Of a stretch of DNA of 64,000 nucleotides, positions 46,984-55,903 are shown in pieces (positions within the stretch are counted from its first letter, which is position 1; each line of letters starts with the position of its first letter). The position numbers were made by a program, and so were the translations under genes. The notes beneath the pieces are model-generated. The model searched no databases, was not told where the DNA came from, and was given only the letters and a program-made list of their open reading frames with translations. The stretch covers positions 16,018 through 80,017 of the forward strand of contig JAGAVZ010000175.1 in NCBI GenBank assembly GCA_017941635.1, in the 5' to 3' direction. The stretch comes from Cellulosilyticum sp. (GTDB lineage: Bacteria > Bacillota > Clostridia > Lachnospirales > Cellulosilyticaceae).

Positions 46984-47052
46984 GTATCGTATAACGTTGA
47001 AAATATGGTTCAACAGTTTCTACCAGGTTACCTTAAATAACTTGACTACGAG
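46984..47052 (+). promoter_or_regulatory. Purine (guanine-type) riboswitch upstream of the xanthine permease
   Basis: The aptamer shows TCGTATAA, P2 GTTGAA / TTCAAC around the L2 loop AATATGG, the junction AGTTTCTACC, P3 CAGGTT / AACTTG around ACCTTAAAT, and the 3' junction GACTACGA. The specificity base before TA is C (47046), predicting guanine, hypoxanthine or xanthine rather than adenine. No intrinsic terminator is visible before the start codon. Confidence 0.92.
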
Positions 47053-47095
47053 ATGACAATATTATTACATATCGTTAAAGGGACTCATTATACGG

Positions 47096-47121
47096 TCATG
47101 CTAACTAACATGGAGGCATGA
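47096..47121 (+). promoter_or_regulatory. Hairpin that could sequester the permease ribosome binding site
   Basis: TCATGC (47096-47101) pairs with GCATGA (47116-47121); the ribosome binding site GGAGG (47112-47116) is in the loop and last stem base, 8 nt before the ATG. ATGAC at 47052-47056, just after the aptamer, could pair with GTCAT (47095-47099) instead, linking ligand binding to translation. This is inference. Confidence 0.45.
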
Positions 47122-47124
47122 ATA

Positions 47125-48471
47125 ATGAATACTATCAAAGAAAAAAGCAATTTATTTATCCAAGGAGCGAAAAACTATTCTAGCGTTTATGAATTAGATG
47201 GAAGAGTACCTGTTACTACAGCGATTCCTTTTGGACTTCAACACGTTTTAGCTATGTTCGTAGCAAATATTACACCTATTATTATTGTAGCTGGCGTATC
47301 AGGCTTATCTAGTGAGCAAAGTGCTATGCTCATCCAATGTGCTATGATGATTGCCGGAATCGGAACAATTATACAACTTTACCCTATATGGAAAATCGGT
47401 TCAAAAATGCCGATTGTTATGGGGATTAGTTTTACCTTCGTTTCTGTATTTTGCACCATTGGCGCCCAGTATGGTTATGGTGCCATTATGGGAGCTGTCA
47501 TTGTAGGGGGCTTAATAGAAGGTTTTTTAGGTTTATTTGCAAAGTATTGGAGAAAGATTATTACACCAATTGTTGCAGCTAGTGTTGTAACAGCTATTGG
47601 TTTTTCACTTTTAAATGTAGGAGCTGCCTCTTTTGGGGGTGGACATGGAGCAAGTGATTTTGGCTCAGTATCCAATTTATTATTAGGAACGATTACATTA
47701 GTAACTTGTTTAGCATTTAATATTTTTGCACATAAGCATTACAAACAGCTATCTGTTTTAGTAGGCTTAGTAGTAGGTTATATTGTAGCTATTTTTATGG
47801 GAAAAGTAGATTTTACAGCAGTAAGTCAAAGTAGCATTATCGCACTACCACAGTTTTTACCGTTTAAACCAGAGTTTAATTTAAATGCGATTATCTCAGT
47901 GGTACTGATTTTCTTAGTTTCAGCAACAGAAACAATAGGGGATACCTCAGCTTTGGCAAAATCAGGTTTAAATCGTGAAGTAAATGATAGAGAGATTGCA
48001 GGTTCTATTGCTTGTGATGGATTTATTAGTAGTTTATCAGGTATGTTTGGTTGTATGCCAATTACTTCATTTAGCCAAAATGTAGGGCTTGTGGCTATGA
48101 CGAAAGTAGTGAATCGTTTTACGATTTTAATGGGTGCAATCATTATGATTTTGGCAGGATTATTCCCAGCATTTGGAGCAATTCTAGCAACACTTCCAGA
48201 ACCAGTCCTTGGAGGTTGTACACTGATTATGTTTGGTTCAATTGTAGTAAGTGGACTTCAAATGATTGGAGATTGTGGTTATAATCAAAGAAACTTAATT
48301 ATTGTAGCATTATCCCTTAGTATTGGAATTGGATTTACACAAGTACCAGATATCTTTGTGATTTTCCCAGACATTATCAAAAGCGTCTTCGCAGAAAACT
48401 GTGTAGCAGTAGTATTTTTAACTTCTATCATTTTAAGTCTAGTGTTACCAAAGAGTATGGAAGCGCATTAA
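47125..48471 (+). CDS. pbuX: NCS2-family xanthine/uracil permease, PbuX-like
   Basis: 448 residues, 12-14 membrane segments. ITTAIPFGLQHVLAMFVANITPI-like opening (VTTAIPFGLQHVLAMF), PIVMGISFTFVSVF, the NCS2 signature region VSATETIGDTSALAKSGLNREV and GCMPITSFSQNVGLVAMTKVVNR. It imports purine bases by proton symport. A guanine-type riboswitch upstream and xpt downstream point to xanthine or guanine as substrate; in B. subtilis xpt and pbuX also share a guanine riboswitch. No terminator separates it from xpt. Confidence 0.9.
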   Translation: MNTIKEKSNLFIQGAKNYSSVYELDGRVPVTTAIPFGLQHVLAMFVANITPIIIVAGVSGLSSEQSAMLIQCAMMIAGIGTIIQLYPIWKIGSKMPIVMGISFTFVSVFCTIGAQYGYGAIMGAVIVGGLIEGFLGLFAKYWRKIITPIVAASVVTAIGFSLLNVGAASFGGGHGASDFGSVSNLLLGTITLVTCLAFNIFAHKHYKQLSVLVGLVVGYIVAIFMGKVDFTAVSQSSIIALPQFLPFKPEFNLNAIISVVLIFLVSATETIGDTSALAKSGLNREVNDREIAGSIACDGFISSLSGMFGCMPITSFSQNVGLVAMTKVVNRFTILMGAIIMILAGLFPAFGAILATLPEPVLGGCTLIMFGSIVVSGLQMIGDCGYNQRNLIIVALSLSIGIGFTQVPDIFVIFPDIIKSVFAENCVAVVFLTSIILSLVLPKSMEAH

Positions 48472-48611
48472 GAGGTAGATACAAAATAGAGATTAAAAGT
48501 ACATAGAGCGTAAAAAGTAATAGCATGGAATCTTTATACGATGTGTACTAATTAAATAGAAGTAATACAGATGATATAAATAGATTAATAAGCAATAAGG
48601 ATGAGGGATAT

Positions 48612-49184
48612 ATGAAAGCATTAAAAGATCGCATTGTAAAAGATGGCAATATTAGAGAAGGAAATGTGTTAAAAGTAGATTCTTTCCTAAATCACCAAAT
48701 TGATGTGAACTTATTAGATGAAATAGGAAAAGAATTTAAAAGAAGATTTGAGGGAGAAAAAATCAATAAAATCTTAACGATAGAAGCATCAGGTATTGCA
48801 ATTGCATGTATTGCAGCACGTCATTTTAATGTACCTGTTGTATTTGCTAAGAAAAGCAAAACAAAAAATATTGCAGGCGATGTGTATACAAGCAAAGTAG
48901 AATCTTTCACTCATGGTAGAGTGTATGACATTATGGTTTCTAAAGAATTTTTAAATCCAGAAGACCATGTATTAATTCTTGATGATTTCCTTGCAAATGG
49001 ACAAGCTTTACTTGGGTTATCTCAAATTGTAAAAGATTCAGGAGCTACAGTAGTAGGTGCAGGTATTGTGATTGAAAAAGGTTTCCAAGATGGTGGTAAA
49101 CTCCTTAGAGAAAGTGGTTTACGCGTAGAATCTTTAGCAATTGTAGACTCTATGAGTGTAGAAGAAGGCGTAGTATTTAGATAA
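48612..49184 (+). CDS. xpt: Xanthine phosphoribosyltransferase
   Basis: 190 residues, the family length. N-terminal [35 protein letters not shown] is characteristic; [26 protein letters not shown] and the PRPP-binding loop [15 protein letters not shown] follow. It salvages xanthine (and less well guanine) to XMP. GGATGAGGG precedes the ATG. It lies 140 bp after pbuX and is probably on the same riboswitch-controlled transcript. Confidence 0.95.
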   Translation: MKALKDRIVKDGNIREGNVLKVDSFLNHQIDVNLLDEIGKEFKRRFEGEKINKILTIEASGIAIACIAARHFNVPVVFAKKSKTKNIAGDVYTSKVESFTHGRVYDIMVSKEFLNPEDHVLILDDFLANGQALLGLSQIVKDSGATVVGAGIVIEKGFQDGGKLLRESGLRVESLAIVDSMSVEEGVVFR

Positions 49185-49201
49185 GAGATTAATAAAGAGA
49201 G

Positions 49202-49250
49202 AAAAATCCTTAGTGTTAAGTAATGAGTGCTTAACGCTAAGGATTTTTTA
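49202..49250 (+). terminator. Terminator after xpt
   Basis: AAAAATCCTTAGTGTTAAG (49202-49220) pairs with CTTAACGCTAAGGATTTTT (49230-49248), one wobble, T tail. Confidence 0.93.
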
Positions 49251-49396
49251 TTATTTTAAAAGTAATATAACGATACAAAGTATAATATTAATTGTGTATT
49301 ATAGAAGAAAAAAGAATATACTAATGAATATAGAGTGATTCAAAAGATAGATTAACTCTAGTTATTGATAAGCTCATAAAGAAAGGGGCGCTTGGT

Positions 49397-50020
49397 ATGG
49401 ATTTGACAAGATTGTGTAGTATATTTGTTCAAAATAATCAACTGATTTTTAAATTAGAAAACACTTCTCCCTTTGTGATGTGGTTTGGAAACGGTCAAGA
49501 AGAAAAAAATAAACCCTATTATCAATATCTAAGAGAACTAGCCAAGGAAAAACCGGCGTCTTTTATACCTAATTTACAAGATATTGTGGGGCGTAAAGTT
49601 ATCTTAATTGTCAGTGATGATATTTTACCTATGGATTTACGGGGATTAAAAACTTTTTTGGCCGAACATTTACATTGCTATGATATAGAGATCACTTATC
49701 AAAGTTTGTATTTAAGCAAAACAATAAAAAACTATGTGGCAATGATTAAAACACCTAGATGTATTGTGATGAAATATATAAAAGATAGAAGAGTTATACA
49801 GGAGAGTTTTCTGCCCACGAGTACTGAGCAAGAAGAACTGAAAGAGGCTTTGGAGGAACTTCATAGTGAGATTAAATCACGAAAAGTTCCTGTGCTTATT
49901 ATAGATAATCAGGAGAAATTAGAGGGGATTGAATCTTTTGGCACACTAGTAAGAAACTATGAAATTTTTGAAAACTATGAGTGTATGAGAAAAGATATTG
50001 ACAACTTAGAGTGCAATTGA
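49397..50020 (+). CDS. Protein of unknown function (207 residues)
   Basis: Cytoplasmic-looking protein without membrane segments or signal peptide. GAAAGGGG precedes the ATG by about 10 nt. Readable features are MWFGNGQEEKNKPYYQYLREL (30-50), VGRKVILIVSDDILPMDLRGLKTFLAEHL (about 65-92), a charged helix around residue 150 and RKVPVLIIDNQEKL near the C-terminus. Alternating beta and alpha segments suggest a compact alpha/beta fold. I do not recognise the family. It sits alone between the xpt terminator and the second thrS T-box. Confidence 0.7.
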   Translation: MDLTRLCSIFVQNNQLIFKLENTSPFVMWFGNGQEEKNKPYYQYLRELAKEKPASFIPNLQDIVGRKVILIVSDDILPMDLRGLKTFLAEHLHCYDIEITYQSLYLSKTIKNYVAMIKTPRCIVMKYIKDRRVIQESFLPTSTEQEELKEALEELHSEIKSRKVPVLIIDNQEKLEGIESFGTLVRNYEIFENYECMRKDIDNLECN

Positions 50021-50052
50021 TTAAAATAATGACATTAAGTTTAATAAACATA

Positions 50053-50366
50053 AAAACAATGATGAGACGAGTAACTTAAAGGAAGCTTTTTCAGAGAGAA
50101 GATACCATGGCTGGGAGTATTTTTAAAGTGTTTAGGTGAAGACTACCTCGGAGTGATTGCAAAACAATCCGGTAACGCCGTTATAGTTAATGAAGTGGTT
50201 TCTAGGACATAAAACAATGTAGTAGTAGGCCTTAAGTACTAGACTTGGTCTATAGACTAGATTTGGGATATAGAAGAAACAACAAGGGTGGAACCGCGGG
50301 AATATAGAGAATATACGCTCCCGTCCCTTTTTAAATTTTTATTTAAAGAGGGACGGGAGTTTTTTG
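50053..50366 (+). promoter_or_regulatory. T-box riboswitch (threonine), upstream of thrS copy 2
   Basis: Stem I begins AATGATGAGACGAGTAAC; the specifier region is GTGAAGACTACCTCGGAGT with candidate specifier ACT (50142-50144). The T-box is AAGGGTGGAACCGCGGG (50284-50300), and the terminator pairs CTCCCGTCCCT (50318-50328) with AGGGACGGGAG (50349-50359), then T residues. Several blocks are identical to the first thrS leader (TTTTTCAGAGAG, CGGAGTGATTG, CGGTAACG). The segment between Stem I and the T-box is about 55 nt longer than in copy 1. Confidence 0.95.
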
Positions 50367-50558
50367 TTTTATAAAAATATAAAACTTAGATCAAGTAAAC
50401 GTCTTCTTTAAATAAGAAGAAAACCTATAAGAAGTTCTACTTTATTTAAAAGTGCGTAAGTACAGTGAAGGTTTTGTAAGGAAATAAAAGAACTAACTGT
50501 TCTTAAGAAGGATATTATAGGGAATATAAATCACAATAAATAAGAAGGAGAGATTAAC

Positions 50559-52538
50559 ATGATTAAGATTACACTTAAAGATGGCAGCATCAGAGAAGTG
50601 AACAAAGGCATTACAGTGCTTGGCATTGCAGAAGAATTAAGCAGCGGACTTGCTAGAGCAGCATGTGCTGGTAAAGTAAATGGGGAAATGGTAGACCTTA
50701 GAACAGTGCTTAATGAAGACTGTGAACTTGAAATTTTAACTTTCAATGATAAAGAAGGTAGATGGGCATTTAGACATACTGCAGCACATATTATGGCTCA
50801 AGCCGTAAAAAGACTTTACCCAGAAGTAAAACTTGCAATTGGACCAGCTATTGAAGATGGTTTTTACTATGACTTTGATTCAGAGAAACACTTCACAGAA
50901 GATGATTTTGCTAAAATCGAAGCAGAAATGAAAAAAATCGTAAAAGAAAAATTACCAATCGAAAGATTTGAACTTCCAAAAGATGAAGCAATCAAATTAA
51001 TGGAAGTTGCAGGTGAACCGTATAAAGTAGAATTAATTAATGATCTTGCAGAAGGTGAAGTAATTAGCTTCTACAAACAAGGGGATTTCGTAGATCTTTG
51101 TGCAGGTCCACACCTTATGACTACAAAACCAGTTGAAGCGTTCAAAATTCTTCAATCAGCAGGTGCTTACTGGAAAGGTAGCGAGAAAAACAAAATGCTT
51201 AACCGTCTTTACGCAACAGCATTCCCTAAAAAAGCTGAGCTTGCAGCACACTTAGAAGCTTTAGAAGAAGCTAAAAAACGTGATCACAACAAACTTGGTC
51301 GTGAACTTAAACTTTTCACAACAGATGAAAAAGTAGGTCAAGGTCTTCCACTTCTTATGCCAAAAGGTGCAAGAATCGTTCAAACACTTCAACGTTTTGT
51401 AGAAGATGAAGAAGAAAGAAGAGGTTATGTTTTAACTAAAACACCTCTTATGGCGAAGAGCGACCTTTACAAAATGTCAGGTCACTGGGATCACTATAAA
51501 GATGGTATGTTTGTACTTGGAGATGAAGAAGTAGATAAAGAAGTATTTGCACTTCGTCCAATGACATGTCCATTCCAATTCACAGTATATAATGCAGAAC
51601 AACACAGCTACCGTGACCTTCCAATCCGTTATGGTGAAACTTCTACATTATTTAGAAATGAGTCATCAGGTGAAATGCACGGACTGATTCGTGTAAGACA
51701 ATTCACAATTTCTGAAGGTCACCTTGTATGTACACCAGCTCAATTAGAAGACGAGTTTAGAGGTGTAATTGAGCTTATCAACTACATGATGACAACACTT
51801 GGTATCGAAAGTGATATCAGCTATCGTTTCTCTAAATGGGACCCAGAAAACACAGAGAAATACATCAATGACCCAGAGGCTTGGGAAAGAACAGAAAGCC
51901 TTATGAGAAATATCTTAGATCATCTTCAAATCAACTACGAAGAAGCAGTTGGTGAGGCAGCATTCTATGGACCAAAACTCGATATCCAATTCAAAAACGT
52001 TCATGGTAAAGAAGATACAATCATCACTGTACAAATCGACTTCGCTTTAGGTGAAAGATTAGGTATGACATATATTGATGAAAATGGTGAGAAAAAACAT
52101 CCACTTATTATCCATCGTACATCAATCGGATGCTATGAAAGAACACTTGCGATGCTTATTGAAAAATATAATGGTTGCTTCCCAACATGGCTTGCACCAG
52201 TGGCAGTTAAAGTCCTTCCACTTTCTGATAAATACGCAGATTATGCAGCAGAAATTGTACGCGAATTTAAAAACCGTGGCATCATGAAAGTTGAAGCTGA
52301 CTACCGTACAGAAAAAATCGGATACAAAATCCGTGAAGCACGTATGGAAAGAGTACCTTATATCATCGTAGTAGGGGCAGATGAAATGGAAAACAAAACA
52401 GTTTCTGTTCGTAGCCGCCAAAAAGGTGATGAAGGGGTGCAAAGTCTTGCTGATTTCATCAATCGTGTAGACGAAGAAATCAAAACTAAATTCAACTACC
52501 TTCAACACATTGAAGTAGAAGAACAACAAAGTAAATAA
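50559..52538 (+). CDS. Threonyl-tRNA synthetase, copy 2 (divergent catalytic core)
   Basis: 659 residues. The TGS and editing domains (1 to about 245) closely match copy 1, with identical stretches such as EILTFNDK, GRWAFRHTAAHIMAQAV and MKKIVKEKLPIERFELP. From LFTTDEKVGQGLPLLMPKGAR onward the class II core differs strongly: motif 2 is LFRNESSGEMHGLIRVRQF and the tail motif LIIHRTSIGCYERTL. Zinc ligands are kept (Cys in LRPMTCPFQF, His in ISEGHLV, His in IIHRTS). The anticodon domain is again similar. It should charge tRNA-Thr. AAGGAGAG precedes the ATG; codon use is that of a highly expressed gene. The two copies may differ in inhibitor resistance or conditions of use. Confidence 0.95.
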   Translation: MIKITLKDGSIREVNKGITVLGIAEELSSGLARAACAGKVNGEMVDLRTVLNEDCELEILTFNDKEGRWAFRHTAAHIMAQAVKRLYPEVKLAIGPAIEDGFYYDFDSEKHFTEDDFAKIEAEMKKIVKEKLPIERFELPKDEAIKLMEVAGEPYKVELINDLAEGEVISFYKQGDFVDLCAGPHLMTTKPVEAFKILQSAGAYWKGSEKNKMLNRLYATAFPKKAELAAHLEALEEAKKRDHNKLGRELKLFTTDEKVGQGLPLLMPKGARIVQTLQRFVEDEEERRGYVLTKTPLMAKSDLYKMSGHWDHYKDGMFVLGDEEVDKEVFALRPMTCPFQFTVYNAEQHSYRDLPIRYGETSTLFRNESSGEMHGLIRVRQFTISEGHLVCTPAQLEDEFRGVIELINYMMTTLGIESDISYRFSKWDPENTEKYINDPEAWERTESLMRNILDHLQINYEEAVGEAAFYGPKLDIQFKNVHGKEDTIITVQIDFALGERLGMTYIDENGEKKHPLIIHRTSIGCYERTLAMLIEKYNGCFPTWLAPVAVKVLPLSDKYADYAAEIVREFKNRGIMKVEADYRTEKIGYKIREARMERVPYIIVVGADEMENKTVSVRSRQKGDEGVQSLADFINRVDEEIKTKFNYLQHIEVEEQQSK

Positions 52539-52540
52539 TA

Positions 52541-52588
52541 AAAAAGAGGCCATATGCTTGTGAAGATAAGCATATGGCTTCTTTTTTA
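52541..52588 (+). terminator. Terminator after thrS copy 2
   Basis: AAAAAGAGGCCATATGCTT (52541-52559) pairs with AAGCATATGGCTTCTTTTT (52568-52586). The DNA from here to 52838 has no gene. Confidence 0.93.
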
Positions 52589-52838
52589 GTATCTGAAGAA
52601 AATTTAGACAGACAAATTCGAAAATTTTTTCAAGTATTTATTGTTATTATATAATAAAAGATACAATGAAAGACACAGATAAAATAGAGGGGCTAATAGA
52701 TATAACATCATAATAAATAATTATGAAGCATTTATATATATGAAGTTTTTAGTATATTATATAGTAGAAACAAAGAGTTGAGATAGACACTATAAAAAGT
52801 GTAGTATATAAAATAGAAAGTAACCGAGGAGGTAGTTA

Positions 52839-54335
52839 ATGAAACAATATATACTCGCATTAGATCAAGGAACGACCAGTTCTAGGTGTATTATATATGA
52901 TAAAACAGGTGAAATTTGTTCTATGGCGCAAAAAGAGCTGACACAGATTTATCCAGAAATCGGATGGGTAGAGCATAATCCATTAGAAATTTGGTCTTCT
53001 CAATTAGCGGTTATGATGGAAGCTATGGTCATGGCAGGCATTAATGTAGAGCAAATTCGTGGTATTGGCATAACCAATCAAAGAGAAACGACCATTGTAT
53101 GGAACAAAGAAACAGGACAACCAGTCTACAATGGGATTGTTTGGCAATGCAGACGAACAGCAGAGCGTATTAAACAGCTTAAACAAGATGGATTAGAAAA
53201 AAGTGTACGTGACAAAACAGGTCTTATTCCAGATGCTTATTTTAGTGCTTCTAAAATCGAATGGATTTTAGACAATGTACCCCATGCAAGAGAAGATGCC
53301 GAAGCGGGAAAATTATTATTTGGAACAGTAGATACATGGCTTATGTGGAATTTAACAAAAGGAAAAGTACATGCCACAGATTATACCAATGCGTCTAGAA
53401 CCATGTTATTTGATATTCATAAGCTTTGTTGGGATGAAGATTTATTAAAATACTTTAATATTCCAGCTTCTATGCTGCCAGAAGTGAGGCCATCTAGTGC
53501 TATTTATGGTTACACAGACCAAAATGTAATGGGTGGAGAAGTGCCAATAGCAGGTGTAGCAGGCGATCAACAAGCTGCATTATTTGGACAATGTTGTTTT
53601 GAACCTGGAGAAGTCAAAAATACATATGGAACAGGTTGCTTCCTATTGATGAATACAGGTGAAAAGGCGATTGAGTCCAAACATCAATTATTAACAACAA
53701 TCGCAGCAAGTACAGATAATAAGGTAGAATATGCTCTTGAGGGAAGTGTATTTGTGGCAGGAGCAGCTATTCAATGGCTTAGAGATAGTATGAGAATGAT
53801 TAAACATGCAAAGCAGTCTAGTGAATATGCAGAGGCAGTAGACAATACAGATGGCGTCTATATTGTACCAGCCTTTACAGGAATAGGTGCACCTTATTGG
53901 CAACAAGATGCAAAAGGCACCATTGTAGGGATTACACGCTCATGTAAAAAGGAACACTTCATTCGTGCTACTTTAGAATCTATTGCTTATCAAACGGCAG
54001 ATGTGCTAAGCGCGATGGAGGAAGATGCCAATATTCATTTAAAAGCATTAAAAACAGATGGTGGTGCAAGTATTAATGATTTTCTCATGCAGTTCCAAGC
54101 AGATATCCTTCAAACAAAGGTGCATCGTCCGCAGTGTGTTGAAACCACTTCACTAGGTGCAGCTTATCTTGCAGGACTAGCAACGGGCTACTGGAAGGAT
54201 AAAGCAGAAATCAAAATGAACTGGAAACTTCAAAAAGAATTTACACCAATGATGTCAGAAGAAGAGAAAAATCGATTAATCAAAGGATGGAAAAGAGCCG
54301 TAAGAGCTGCACTGGTGTGGGCAGAAGAAGAATAA
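52839..54335 (+). CDS. glpK: Glycerol kinase
   Basis: 498 residues, the family length. FGGY kinase: [16 protein letters not shown] (ATP site), [27 protein letters not shown], the [14 protein letters not shown] segment, [27 protein letters not shown] and [21 protein letters not shown]. It phosphorylates glycerol to glycerol-3-phosphate. GAGGAGG precedes the ATG. No glpF or glpD is adjacent. Confidence 0.97.
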   Translation: MKQYILALDQGTTSSRCIIYDKTGEICSMAQKELTQIYPEIGWVEHNPLEIWSSQLAVMMEAMVMAGINVEQIRGIGITNQRETTIVWNKETGQPVYNGIVWQCRRTAERIKQLKQDGLEKSVRDKTGLIPDAYFSASKIEWILDNVPHAREDAEAGKLLFGTVDTWLMWNLTKGKVHATDYTNASRTMLFDIHKLCWDEDLLKYFNIPASMLPEVRPSSAIYGYTDQNVMGGEVPIAGVAGDQQAALFGQCCFEPGEVKNTYGTGCFLLMNTGEKAIESKHQLLTTIAASTDNKVEYALEGSVFVAGAAIQWLRDSMRMIKHAKQSSEYAEAVDNTDGVYIVPAFTGIGAPYWQQDAKGTIVGITRSCKKEHFIRATLESIAYQTADVLSAMEEDANIHLKALKTDGGASINDFLMQFQADILQTKVHRPQCVETTSLGAAYLAGLATGYWKDKAEIKMNWKLQKEFTPMMSEEEKNRLIKGWKRAVRAALVWAEEE

Positions 54336-54368
54336 GCCTTAATCAAAAAAAATAAAATGAAATAAAAG

Positions 54369-54397
54369 TTGACAAAGGTAATGTGATATGCTATTCT
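54369..54397 (+). promoter_or_regulatory. Promoter of the infC-rpmI-rplT operon
   Basis: TTGACA (54369-54374), 17-bp spacer, TATTCT (54392-54397). The predicted transcript start, about 54404, coincides with the first leader stem. Confidence 0.65.
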
Positions 54398-54399
54398 AA

Positions 54400-54560
54400 T
54401 AAAGGTTTTACGACACAGCAAGTGTCGATAAAGTAGAAGCTATTCTTCTCACCTTACAACAAGTAAGTTCGTAAGGTCATACTAATTAGTTTATAATACT
54501 GCAACTTAGTATGAATTATAGAGAGGTGGATAGTTTCGGCTGTCCACCTTGTTTTGTTAT
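54400..54560 (+). promoter_or_regulatory. Ribosomal protein L20 leader with attenuator
   Basis: Successive stems are CGACAC / GTGTCG (54411-54427), ACCTTAC / GTAAGGT, CATACTAA / TTAGTATG and the terminator AGGTGGATAG / CTGTCCACCT (54524-54549) followed by TGTTTTGTT. This layout in front of infC matches the L20 leader of Firmicutes, where excess L20 protein binds the leader and causes premature termination. The assignment rests on position and stem layout. Confidence 0.85.
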
Positions 54561-54662
54561 ATAGAATAAATTTTAGGTGGCATAATATGAGTAGCGTTAC
54601 ACCCACGCATAGAAGGGTGATAAATAAAAGTTTTGGCAAACAAAATTTAGGAGGTGCCCGTT

Positions 54663-55166
54663 ATTAACGATTTAATGATCAACGAACAAATTCGTGACAA
54701 AGAAGTGAGACTTATTGGAGCTGATGGAGAGCAAATCGGCATTGTGTCAGGTAGAGATGCCCAAAAAATGGCAGCTGAGAAAAATCTTGATTTAGTAAAG
54801 ATTGCCCCACAAGCGAAACCACCAGTATGTAAAATTATGGACTATGGTAAGTATAAGTTTGATGCAGCTAAGAAAGAAAAAGAAGCACGTAAGAAACAAA
54901 AAACTATCAGTGTAAAAGAAGTTAGACTTTCAGCAAGCATTGAAAAACACGACTTTGAAACGAAGATGAGAAATGCAGTGAAATTCCTTAAGTCAGGTGA
55001 CAAGGTTAAAATTTCAGTTGTATTCCGTGGGCGTGAAATGATGCATACTCATAGAGGTAATGAGCTTCTTGAACAAGCAATCACAATGGTTGAAGAAGTT
55101 GGTACTGTAGAAGCTAAACCTAAATTAGAAGGAAGAGCAATGGTTATCGTGGTAGTACCTAAATAG
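54663..55166 (+). CDS. infC: Translation initiation factor IF-3, AUU start
   Basis: The ribosome binding site TTAGGAGG (54647-54654) is 8 nt from an ATT codon at 54663 (ATT AAC GAT TTA ATG). The GTG at 54654 overlaps the site, so the rare AUU start known for infC is preferred, giving about 167 residues. IF-3 blocks are INEQIRDKEVRLIGADGEQIGIV, LDLVKIAPQAKPPVCKIMDYGKYKFD and VKISVVFRGREMMH...GNELL. IF-3 discriminates against non-standard start codons, so the AUU start allows autoregulation. First gene of the operon with rpmI and rplT. Confidence 0.95.
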   Translation: MNDLMINEQIRDKEVRLIGADGEQIGIVSGRDAQKMAAEKNLDLVKIAPQAKPPVCKIMDYGKYKFDAAKKEKEARKKQKTISVKEVRLSASIEKHDFETKMRNAVKFLKSGDKVKISVVFRGREMMHTHRGNELLEQAITMVEEVGTVEAKPKLEGRAMVIVVVPK

Positions 55167-55213
55167 GATACCTTTTGATAAATTAACTATATATATAAAA
55201 GGAGGAAATTCTA

Positions 55214-55417
55214 ATGGCTAAATTAAAATTAAAAACAAATAGAGCAGCTGCAAAACGTTTCAAAGTAACAGGAACAGGTAAATTAAAAAGAAGCAAAGCT
55301 TACAAAAGACATATCTTAACAAAAAAATCAACAAAAACTAAACGTAACTTAAGAAAAGCTGGTTTAGTTGACAGCACAAACGAAAAACAAATGAAAAGAA
55401 TTTTACCATATTTATAA
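55214..55417 (+). CDS. rpmI: Ribosomal protein bL35
   Basis: 67 residues, very basic: [35 protein letters not shown], ending MKRILPYL, all typical of bL35. AAAGGAGG precedes the ATG. Second gene of the infC operon; part of the large ribosomal subunit. Confidence 0.97.
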   Translation: MAKLKLKTNRAAAKRFKVTGTGKLKRSKAYKRHILTKKSTKTKRNLRKAGLVDSTNEKQMKRILPYL

Positions 55418-55445
55418 GATAGAATCACGATAGGAGGTTAAGACA

Positions 55446-55802
55446 ATGGCAAGAGTTAAAGGCGGAATGTCTACTAAAAAAAGACGTAATAGAGTATTAA
55501 AATTAGCTAAAGGTTACAGAGGAGCTAAATCTAAACAATTCAGAACAGCTAAACAAGCTGTAATGAAATCATTAAACTACGCTTACGTAGGTCGTAAATT
55601 AAGAAAAAGAGAATTCAGAACACTTTGGATTGCACGTATCAACGCTGCAGCTCGTTTAAATGGATTATCTTACAGCCGTTTCATGAACGGATTAAAAAAT
55701 GCTAACGTTAACATCAACAGAAAAATGTTATCTGAATTAGCAATCTCTAACCCAGCTGCTTTCACACAATTAGTTGAAACAGCTAAAGCTAACTTAAAAT
55801 AG
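55446..55802 (+). CDS. rplT: Ribosomal protein bL20
   Basis: 118 residues. [53 protein letters not shown] and [11 protein letters not shown] are the conserved bL20 blocks. Besides its assembly role in the large subunit, L20 should bind the leader at 54400-54560 and repress the operon. AGGAGG precedes the ATG. Confidence 0.98.
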   Translation: MARVKGGMSTKKRRNRVLKLAKGYRGAKSKQFRTAKQAVMKSLNYAYVGRKLRKREFRTLWIARINAAARLNGLSYSRFMNGLKNANVNINRKMLSELAISNPAAFTQLVETAKANLK

Positions 55803-55814
55803 TTAAAACAATGA

Positions 55815-55843
55815 GGATACCATATTATATGGTATCCTTTTTT
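55815..55843 (+). terminator. Terminator after rplT
   Basis: GGATACCATA (55815-55824) pairs with TATGGTATCC (55828-55837) around TTA, followed by TTTTTTG. Confidence 0.93.
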
Positions 55844-55848
55844 GTGTT

Positions 55849-55903
55849 AAAAATGACCTTCATTAAGTTAGATAAACAATTTAACTTAATGTAGGTCATT
55901 TTT
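55849..55903. terminator. Second, bidirectional hairpin, terminator of the minus-strand small gene
   Basis: AAAAATGACCT (55849-55859) pairs with AGGTCATTTTT (55893-55903), and CATTAAGTTA (55861-55870) with TAACTTAATG (55882-55891). On the minus strand the T run follows the stem, right at the end of the small membrane-protein gene. Confidence 0.85.

Noticed and set aside
47826..48143. 105-codon frame antisense to the xanthine permease
   Set aside because: It lies entirely inside a strongly supported gene on the other strand and has no site or domain.
52122..52553. 143-codon frame antisense to the end of thrS copy 2
   Set aside because: It is the mirror of highly biased codons in a well-expressed gene; Phe/Cys/His-rich wording without any motif.
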